Below, piece after piece: positions 58,941-64,000 of a stretch of DNA of 64,000 nucleotides. Numbering within the stretch: position 1 is the first letter of the stretch; the number at the start of each line of letters is the position of its first letter. Location: contig NZ_JBHSGI010000031.1 in assembly GCF_042654245.1 (NCBI RefSeq), forward strand, positions 162,171 to 226,170. Reading direction: 5' to 3'. This stretch comes from Seohaeicola_A nanhaiensis. Its GTDB lineage: Bacteria > Pseudomonadota > Alphaproteobacteria > Rhodobacterales > Rhodobacteraceae. Made by a program: the position numbers and the translations under genes. Under the pieces are notes generated by a model. It had not been told where the DNA came from. It made no database searches and was given only the letters and a program-made list of their open reading frames with translations.

Positions 58941-60193
58941 TTGTCTTCCATTATCTCGCGGTAGTGTTTCCAGATTTCCCGAGACGGCAGGTCGTCGGTG
59001 GAATGGCCGATCAGGTATCCGTTTTCGTCGCGCCGTTCGCGGTGCTCGCCCCGCTTGAGGTAAAGGTACTCGGGCTGGCGGATTTCGAGGCCGCGCTGGT
59101 TGCGCTCGTACATCTCGGTATCGTCGGCGAGCAGGAAGCCGGCCGGGCCGACCGAGCCCATCGTCTGCTGGCGCAGGCGGCGGTTGATGTCGGGCGCGCC
59201 CTTGAACTGGATGGCGGTGGAATGCTGCACCGACTCGGTGGCCGAAACCGGCTGGATCACGAAGATCTGGATCTCGGCGATGAAAAGGTTCGGGAAAATC
59301 ATGGTATGCGGCGTGCCGTCGATCATGATCTGGCGGGCGCGGTCCTCGCCATAGGCCTCGTTCATCTGTCGCACGTAATCGGGCAGACGATCGGGCGTAG
59401 TCCCGAACCAGCTGAGCGGCTTGTCGCGGCGGCGGAATTCGGGGCGGGGATCGACCTCGGTATGGCCGTTGCCGAAGCTGCGCGTCACGGCCACGGCGGC
59501 GTCGCCATAGAGATCGCCGATGGCGCTGTCCGAGACGGAGAAGATCGAAGAATGCACGAAGGCCGGGTGGTAGCCGTCGCATTCGTTCTCGAGGATGAAT
59601 TTCCAGTTGGCGCGGGTGCGGTGTTTCAGGAAGCCGGCAGAAATCTGGATTTCGCCCGTCGGTGAGTTATCGCAGAGCAGGTCGATGCTGCTTTTCGCGC
59701 CGCCGAGATGCTCTTCCAGCGTCGGGCCATCCGCGGCCATGGAGCCGAAGACGAAGCCGCGATAGCTGGCAACCCGCGTGACCTTGGAGAGGCCCAAAGT
59801 GGACTTGTCGGTGCCCTTGTAGCCCTCGGGGAAGGCGTAGTTGATGAGTTCGCCGGTATTGGCGAAGGTCCAGGAGTGGTACGGACAGGTGAAGCGGGCC
59901 CGGTTGCCCTTGTCCTGTACGCAGACTGCGTTGCCGCGATGAGGGCAGCGGTTCAGCAGAAGCTGAATCTCGCCATTCGAGTCGCGCACCATGAGGACAG
60001 GCATCGGGCCGAGCGACTTGGTCACGAAGTCGTTCTTCTCGGGCACTTCGCTTTCGTGGCCGATGTAGACCCAGGTCTTGAACCAGATCTTCTCGACCTC
60101 TTCCTTGAAGATGGCCTCGTCATAGTAGAGCGATCCGTGAACCCTGCCGGGCTGGATCAGGTCATCCCATTTCGGGTTGAAGTTTCCGTCCAT
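58937..60193 (-). CDS. Aromatic-ring-hydroxylating dioxygenase large (alpha) subunit
   Basis: 418 residues. The Rieske centre ligands are Cys83-x-His85 and Cys103-x2-His106 (CPHRG...CPYHSW). The mononuclear iron site is in NECDGYHPAFVHSS, with His209 and His214 as ligands and Asp206 as the bridge from the neighbouring Rieske domain. It inserts both atoms of O2 into an aromatic or cyclic substrate. ATG 60191-60193 follows AAGGAGGG. No ferredoxin or reductase gene is encoded nearby, so electrons must come from partners elsewhere. Confidence 0.92.
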   Translation of the reverse strand: MDGNFNPKWDDLIQPGRVHGSLYYDEAIFKEEVEKIWFKTWVYIGHESEVPEKNDFVTKSLGPMPVLMVRDSNGEIQLLLNRCPHRGNAVCVQDKGNRARFTCPYHSWTFANTGELINYAFPEGYKGTDKSTLGLSKVTRVASYRGFVFGSMAADGPTLEEHLGGAKSSIDLLCDNSPTGEIQISAGFLKHRTRANWKFILENECDGYHPAFVHSSIFSVSDSAIGDLYGDAAVAVTRSFGNGHTEVDPRPEFRRRDKPLSWFGTTPDRLPDYVRQMNEAYGEDRARQIMIDGTPHTMIFPNLFIAEIQIFVIQPVSATESVQHSTAIQFKGAPDINRRLRQQTMGSVGPAGFLLADDTEMYERNQRGLEIRQPEYLYLKRGEHRERRDENGYLIGHSTDDLPSREIWKHYREIMEDK

Positions 60194-60319
60194 GGTCCCC
60201 TCCTTTTCTTGATCTCGCTGGCGGGAAGTTCCGGGGTCTCGGCGTTCATTCAAAAACCGGACGACCATCCTGATAATTGGTGAAGTGGCGCAAGTCAATC
60301 CCGCAACGTGATGGCGTGC

Positions 60320-61084
60320 TCAGCGCCCCGTGAATGTGGGCCGGCGGCCGGAGAGGAATGCGGAGATGCCCTCGCGGGCGTCTTCGGTGGCGAAGACCTC
60401 GGCCTGGAGCCGGGCCTCGGCGTCGAGTGCGGCATCCGGATCGGCGACGTGGCGCAGGATGTGCTTGGAGCGGCGCAGCGCGGCCGTCGGTCCCGTGGCG
60501 AGCCGCTTTGCAAGCGCCCGGGCGCCCTCCTGCAGGTCGGAGTCGGGCAGGACGTCGCTGCACAGCCCCATGTCCAATGCGGCGCGCGACGGGATCGTTA
60601 TACCGGTGAAGATCATAAAGGCGGCGCGCTGGTGGCCGATGGTGTCGCGCAGGAAGCTGTGCAGGCCGGCGTCGCACATGATGCCGATGTTGCTGTAAGG
60701 CGCGCCAAAGCGGGCTGATTCGGCGGCAATGGTGATGTCGCAGGCCGCGGCGATGCCGAAACCGCCACCGACGCAGGCGCCGGTCACTGCGGCGAGTGTC
60801 GGAACGGGCACGTCGCGCAGCGCGCGCAGGGCGGGATTGACGAGGCTGTCGATGATGGCGAGGGCGTCGGTCTTGTCCGGTTCGATTTCGGCGATGTCGA
60901 AGCCCGAGCAGAATGCGTCTCCGGCACCGCGAATCAGCAAGGCGCGCGCGGGGCTGGCCGTCACCTGCAGGGCGGCGTCGGTCAATGCGGACCAGTCCTG
61001 ACCGCGCAGGGCGTTCTTGCGCTCTGGACGGTTGAGGGTGATTTCCGCAAGGTCGTCGTGGAAAACAAGTTCGACTGCCGTCAT
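60320..61084 (-). CDS. Enoyl-CoA hydratase/isomerase family protein
   Basis: 254 residues. LAEITLNRPERKNALRGQ, FCSGFDIAEIE (oxyanion hole), GACVGGGFGIAAACDITI and SARFGAPYSNIGIMCDAGL identify a crotonase. It starts its own minus-strand unit divergent from an acyl-CoA dehydrogenase over 122 bases, where an ACCGGTCAACCG-type operator lies. It probably hydrates the enoyl-CoA made by that dehydrogenase. Confidence 0.88.
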   Translation of the reverse strand: MTAVELVFHDDLAEITLNRPERKNALRGQDWSALTDAALQVTASPARALLIRGAGDAFCSGFDIAEIEPDKTDALAIIDSLVNPALRALRDVPVPTLAAVTGACVGGGFGIAAACDITIAAESARFGAPYSNIGIMCDAGLHSFLRDTIGHQRAAFMIFTGITIPSRAALDMGLCSDVLPDSDLQEGARALAKRLATGPTAALRRSKHILRHVADPDAALDAEARLQAEVFATEDAREGISAFLSGRRPTFTGR

Positions 61085-61116
61085 TTTGCTGGCCTCCGTC
61101 CGGTGGGAAATTTAAT

Positions 61117-61130
61117 AAACCGGTCAACCG
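61117..61130. promoter_or_regulatory. TetR-type operator CGGT-N2-ACCG in divergent promoter
   Basis: AAACCGGTCAACCG holds the palindrome CGGT-CA-ACCG. The same 14 bases recur at 63945-63958. It lies between divergent hydratase and acyl-CoA dehydrogenase genes. Confidence 0.6.
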
Positions 61131-61206
61131 TATGTCTTATCTAGCATCGCGCGGAGAGATGTGCAATTTTCAGGCGTCATCCAGACAGGCGGCACAGAGG
61201 AAAAGC

Positions 61207-62403
61207 ATGAACATGACCAGCAGAGCGAATGCAGATATGCCGGAGGCGGGGTTCCGCCTGAACGATCCGGTTTTCGTGGGCGAGGAACTTGTCATGCTGC
61301 GCGATCAGGTGCGCCGCTTCGTGGAGAAGGAGGTCACGCCCAATGGCGAGGCCTGGGAGCGCGAGGGAAAGATCCCGCGCGAGATGTTCCGCAAGCTGGG
61401 TGACATGGGGCTGCTGGGGATGCAGCACGAAGAGGCCTATGGCGGTACGCAGATGGGGTCGCTTGCCAGCGTGGTCTTTGGCGAGGAGCTGTCGCGGTCG
61501 ACCTTCGGCGGTTTCACCGCTGCCGTGACGGTGCACACAGACATGTCGGCCAGCCACATCACCCGCGTGGGCACGCCCGACCAGAAGGCGCGGTTCCTGC
61601 CCGACATCATTAGCGGCGAGACGGTCTGCGCCATTGGTGTGACCGAGGCGGGCGCAGGATCGGACGTTGCGGGGATACGGACGCGCGCGGTGCGCGACGG
61701 GGATGACTGGATCATCAACGGCACCAAGATGTTCATCACCAATGGCGTCTACGGAAAGGTGGTCGTTCTGGGGGCACGGACCGACGGGATCGAGGCGGGA
61801 GCCAGGGGGATTTCGCTGTTCATCGTCCCGACCGATACGCCCGGTTTCAACGTGACGACAAAGCTGGAAAAGCACGGCTGGTTGTGTTCGGACACGGCGG
61901 AGCTGTCCTTCGAGAACATGCGGGTGCCGGGCGAGAACCTGCTGGGCGAGATGAACCGGGGTTTTCATGCCATCATGCAGGGGTTCGAGCACGAACGGCT
62001 GATGATCGGTGCCTTTTGCGCCGGTGAAGGGGCGAAGGCGATCGAGCTGACGCTGGACTATGTACGGACGCGCCGGGCCTTTGGCAAATCGCTCTGGGAT
62101 CAGCAGGCGACGCGCCAACGCCTGGCCGACCTCGCGTCGAAGGTCGCGATGATCCGCGCGCTGACCTATCAGACCGCCGCGGCGAAAGACGCGGGCCAGC
62201 CGGTCAGCCGCGAGACGGCGATGATCAAGTCGGTTGGCCCGGAGATCCTGCACGATGTGGTGCATGGCTGTCTGCAACTGCACGGCGGCACCGGTTACAT
62301 GCGCGGCACGCCGATCGAGCGCATGACCCGCGATGCGCGCATCCTGCGGATTGGTGGTGGCGCCACCGAGGTCATGCTGGAAGAGGTGGCCAAGCGGATG
62401 TGA
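61207..62403 (+). CDS. Acyl-CoA dehydrogenase
   Basis: 398 residues. CAIGVTEAGAGSDVAGIRTRA is the FAD/substrate block, DWIINGTKMFITNG the central beta domain and RRAFGKSLWDQQATRQRLADL the C-terminal start. The position of the catalytic glutamate of MCAD/SCAD is glycine (MRGTPIERM), while Glu263 in EHERLMIG matches the helix-G base of long-chain and isovaleryl-CoA dehydrogenases. That favours a long or branched acyl substrate. ATG 61207 follows AGAGGA. Confidence 0.9.
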   Translation: MNMTSRANADMPEAGFRLNDPVFVGEELVMLRDQVRRFVEKEVTPNGEAWEREGKIPREMFRKLGDMGLLGMQHEEAYGGTQMGSLASVVFGEELSRSTFGGFTAAVTVHTDMSASHITRVGTPDQKARFLPDIISGETVCAIGVTEAGAGSDVAGIRTRAVRDGDDWIINGTKMFITNGVYGKVVVLGARTDGIEAGARGISLFIVPTDTPGFNVTTKLEKHGWLCSDTAELSFENMRVPGENLLGEMNRGFHAIMQGFEHERLMIGAFCAGEGAKAIELTLDYVRTRRAFGKSLWDQQATRQRLADLASKVAMIRALTYQTAAAKDAGQPVSRETAMIKSVGPEILHDVVHGCLQLHGGTGYMRGTPIERMTRDARILRIGGGATEVMLEEVAKRM

Positions 62404-62421
62404 CCGCCTGGCCGCCGCGGT

Positions 62422-63555
62422 TCATGTAAGTGCGCCGTCGGCCCGCATCGCGGCGATGTCTTCGGCGGAAAAGCCGGCCTCGCGCAAAAGGTCGCCGGTA
62501 TCGCTGCCCGGTGCCGCGGGGGCGCGCACGGGGCCGGCCGGAGTGCGGTCGAACCGGGGCGCGGGCGCGGCCTGAAGCACGCCGTTCTGCCGGAAGAAGA
62601 TCCCGCGGGACTTGTTGTGAGGCGATTGCTCGACCTCGTCGAGGGTGAGAACCGGCGAGACGCAGGCGTCGCTTCCGTCGAAGATCGCCGCCCATTCGTC
62701 GCGTGTCTTGCTGCGGAAGACGGCCTCGTATTCGGCGTTGAGACGCGGCCAGGCGTCCTTGTCGTTCTGCTGGCGGGGGGAAAGGGGTTCAAGGCCCGCC
62801 TTCTCGCAGAGTTCGGCGAAGAATTGCGGTTCGATGGGGCCCACGGCGATGGCCTTGCCGTCGGCCGTTTCATAGCAGCGATAATAGGGGGCGCCGCCGT
62901 CGAGCATATTGTGGGCGCGTTGCAGGTCCCAGATGCCCTGTTGCAGCAGCATGTGGAAAACGCCCATCATGGCGGGCACGCCATCGACCATGGCCGCGTC
63001 GACCACCTGCCCCCTGCCCGACTGCTGCCGTTCCAGCAGCGCGGCCAGAATGCCGAAAATCAGGAACATTGCGCCGCCGCCGTAATCGGCGACAAGGTTC
63101 AGGGGCGGCATGGGCGGACGGTCGGCAGAGCCCATGGCGGCCAGCGCGCCGGACAGCGAGAGGTAATTGATGTCGTGCCCGGCCGTGTGGGCCAGCGGGC
63201 CGGACTGGCCCCAGCCGGTCATTCGGGCGAAGACGAGCCGGGGGTTGCGGTCGAGGCAGATGTCGGGGCCGAGGCCGAGCTTTTCCATCACGCCGGGGCG
63301 GAAACCTTCGATCAATGCGTCAGCTTCCGCGATCAGGCGTAGGGCGGCCTCGCGGCCCGATTCGGACTTCAGGTTCAGCGCGGCGGACCGTTTGTTGCGG
63401 CGGTTGATGTCCGTGGGTTCGGCCGGCCCAGAGGCGCGGTCTATCACGATGACTTCGGCGCCGAGGTCGGCAAGCAGCTGCCCGGCCAGCGGACCGGGTC
63501 CGAGGCCGGCCATCTCGATAATTCTGAGGTGTGAAAGCGGTCCGGTAGTGCTCAA
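62422..63555 (-). CDS. CaiB/BaiF family III CoA-transferase, alpha-methylacyl-CoA-racemase-like
   Basis: 377 residues. LRIIEMAGLGPGPLAGQLLADLGAEVI opens the family; the AMACR catalytic pair is visible as His in TAGHDINYLSLSGALAAMG and Asp in VADYGGGAMFL. It would epimerise 2-methylacyl-CoA esters so that the acyl-CoA dehydrogenase can act. No ATG gives a family-like N-terminus near the ribosome site; TTG at 63553-63555 after GGGGAGA is preferred over ATG at 63642. It converges with the dehydrogenase gene. Confidence 0.85.
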   Translation of the reverse strand: MSTTGPLSHLRIIEMAGLGPGPLAGQLLADLGAEVIVIDRASGPAEPTDINRRNKRSAALNLKSESGREAALRLIAEADALIEGFRPGVMEKLGLGPDICLDRNPRLVFARMTGWGQSGPLAHTAGHDINYLSLSGALAAMGSADRPPMPPLNLVADYGGGAMFLIFGILAALLERQQSGRGQVVDAAMVDGVPAMMGVFHMLLQQGIWDLQRAHNMLDGGAPYYRCYETADGKAIAVGPIEPQFFAELCEKAGLEPLSPRQQNDKDAWPRLNAEYEAVFRSKTRDEWAAIFDGSDACVSPVLTLDEVEQSPHNKSRGIFFRQNGVLQAAPAPRFDRTPAGPVRAPAAPGSDTGDLLREAGFSAEDIAAMRADGALT

Positions 63556-63880
63556 GGCGGTCTCCCCTGTGTGGTTGAAATCTGGCTCGCGGCAATAAGC
63601 CTGTCGTTCATCCGGTTTATATTGACAGCATTCGGGCCGCACAACAGGCGTCTTTTGCTGGCGCGCGTGGCTGAGGAGTGAGGATGATAGCCGCGGTAAG
63701 AACAGGTGCGTGCGGTAGCGCTGAGCGGCCCGAAAGGCAGATTTTTAACGGTTCCGAAGGGGATATGCCTCAGATTTGTATGGCAGTTCAGGCGGATAAG
63801 GTTCGCTAGGAAACGCGTGTGGGGGGCGGTCGCAGGAAGGTGAAGCCAGGGGTGCTCGTGACGGGGAAAAATTAGTAGGC

Positions 63881-63890
63881 CGGACCACCG
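63881..63890. promoter_or_regulatory. TetR-type operator (one mismatch)
   Basis: CGGACCACCG, followed by GTTTTTT. On the minus strand this reads AAAAAACCGGTGGTCCG, a close relative of the AAACCGGTCAACCG sites. Confidence 0.45.
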
Positions 63891-63944
63891 GTTTTTTAAT
63901 GCCAAGGCTCTTGATTGAAGATGAAAATATGATACCCATTAAAA

Positions 63945-63964
63945 AAACCGGTCAACCGACCGGT
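63945..63964. promoter_or_regulatory. TetR-type operator, extended
   Basis: AAACCGGTCAACCGACCGGT contains CGGT-CA-ACCG and a second ACCGGT, 11 bases before a probable start codon. The position suggests autoregulation of the downstream gene. Confidence 0.6.
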
Positions 63965-63974
63965 GATTGAAGCG

Positions 63975-64000
63975 ATGCCTTTCCGGCGCGAGACGCGCGG
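63975..64000 (+). CDS. Probable 5' end of a gene, cut by window edge
   Basis: ATG at 63975 opens a frame reading MPFRRETR to the edge. The short basic start and the operator just upstream would suit an autoregulated TetR repressor, but only eight codons are visible and the ribosome site is weak. Confidence 0.3.

Larger units (their letters stand above)
63556..63974. other. Regulatory region with two further CGGT-N2-ACCG-type operators
   Basis: 419 bases with no supported complete gene. Operator-like sites lie at 63881-63890 and 63945-63964, in an AT-rich stretch typical of promoters. It separates the racemase-like gene from a probable gene starting at 63975. Confidence 0.5.

Noticed and set aside
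62281..62403. Acyl-CoA dehydrogenase apparently missing its catalytic glutamate (MRGTPIERM)
   Set aside because: The long-chain/isovaleryl subgroup carries the base on helix G, and Glu263 is in that position, so the enzyme is probably active.
1..64000. tRNA, rRNA, riboswitch or complete insertion sequences
   Set aside because: No cloverleaf, rRNA core, conserved aptamer or transposase gene was recognised; without a covariance-model search, weak ncRNAs could be missed.

Overview
The window is GC-rich, densely coded DNA in the style of an alphaproteobacterium, most probably a Rhodobacteraceae (Roseobacter-group or Paracoccus-like) plasmid or chromid. This rests on codon style, the Tat-exported binding proteins, the iron-type operator and above all a plasmid replication/partition module in the middle: parB-parA on the minus strand, an iteron-like origin, and a Rep_3-type initiator on the plus strand (about 25.1-29.7 kb). 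No rRNA, tRNA, CRISPR array or intact insertion sequence was seen.

Left of the replicon module. 1-3.8 kb carries a truncated aromatic-type FAD monooxygenase, a SnoaL-like protein and pcaIJ (3-oxoadipate CoA-transferase). 3.8-20.9 kb looks like an amine/amino-acid utilisation region: D-malate/tartrate dehydrogenase, three DAO-type FAD oxidoreductases, a hydroxyacid dehydrogenase, a class III aminotransferase, two paralogous tandem-GNAT proteins, a cupin, a HAD type II hydrolase, a complete dipeptide-type ABC transporter and an Lrp/AsnC regulator. 21-24.9 kb is a small iron-siderophore-type ABC transporter with a divergent methyltransferase and a TGA-N9-TCA operator over the likely start site.

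Replicon module. Nine 15-bp parS-like palindromes (GTTTCGC-N-GCGAAAC, eight perfect and one with a single mismatch) surround and penetrate parAB; one of them lies 8 kb away inside an rpiR-family gene. A Xer-type inverted repeat and a minus-strand terminator lie beside the main parS cluster. Iterons and phased short repeats precede rep.

Right of the replicon module. 29.7-37.9 kb is a branched-chain-amino-acid-type ABC operon (binding protein, two permeases, two ATPases) that continues into an unusual ABC ATPase with no signature motif, a Gfo/Idh oxidoreductase and an SDR, with a divergent RpiR regulator. 37.9-41.7 kb has a transglutaminase-like protein, a PaaI thioesterase, a nitronate monooxygenase, an HpaI-type aldolase and a TetR regulator. 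41.7-50.3 kb is one minus-strand operon joining a PLP D-amino-acid enzyme, a RidA-like protein, a second peptide-type ABC transporter and an amidase. 50.8-52.5 kb has a nitroreductase preceded by a remnant of an enoyl-CoA hydratase, and a medium-chain reductase. 52.6-63.6 kb encodes CoA-ester catabolism: PAS-LuxR regulator, SCP-x-type thiolase, acyl-CoA ligase, two SDRs, two enoyl-CoA hydratases, a two-subunit Rieske dioxygenase, acyl-CoA dehydrogenase and an alpha-methylacyl-CoA racemase-like protein. Repeated CGGT-N2-ACCG operators suggest one shared TetR-type repressor.

Taken together the replicon carries uptake systems, each paired with its own catabolic enzymes and regulator. The substrates cannot be fixed from sequence alone.
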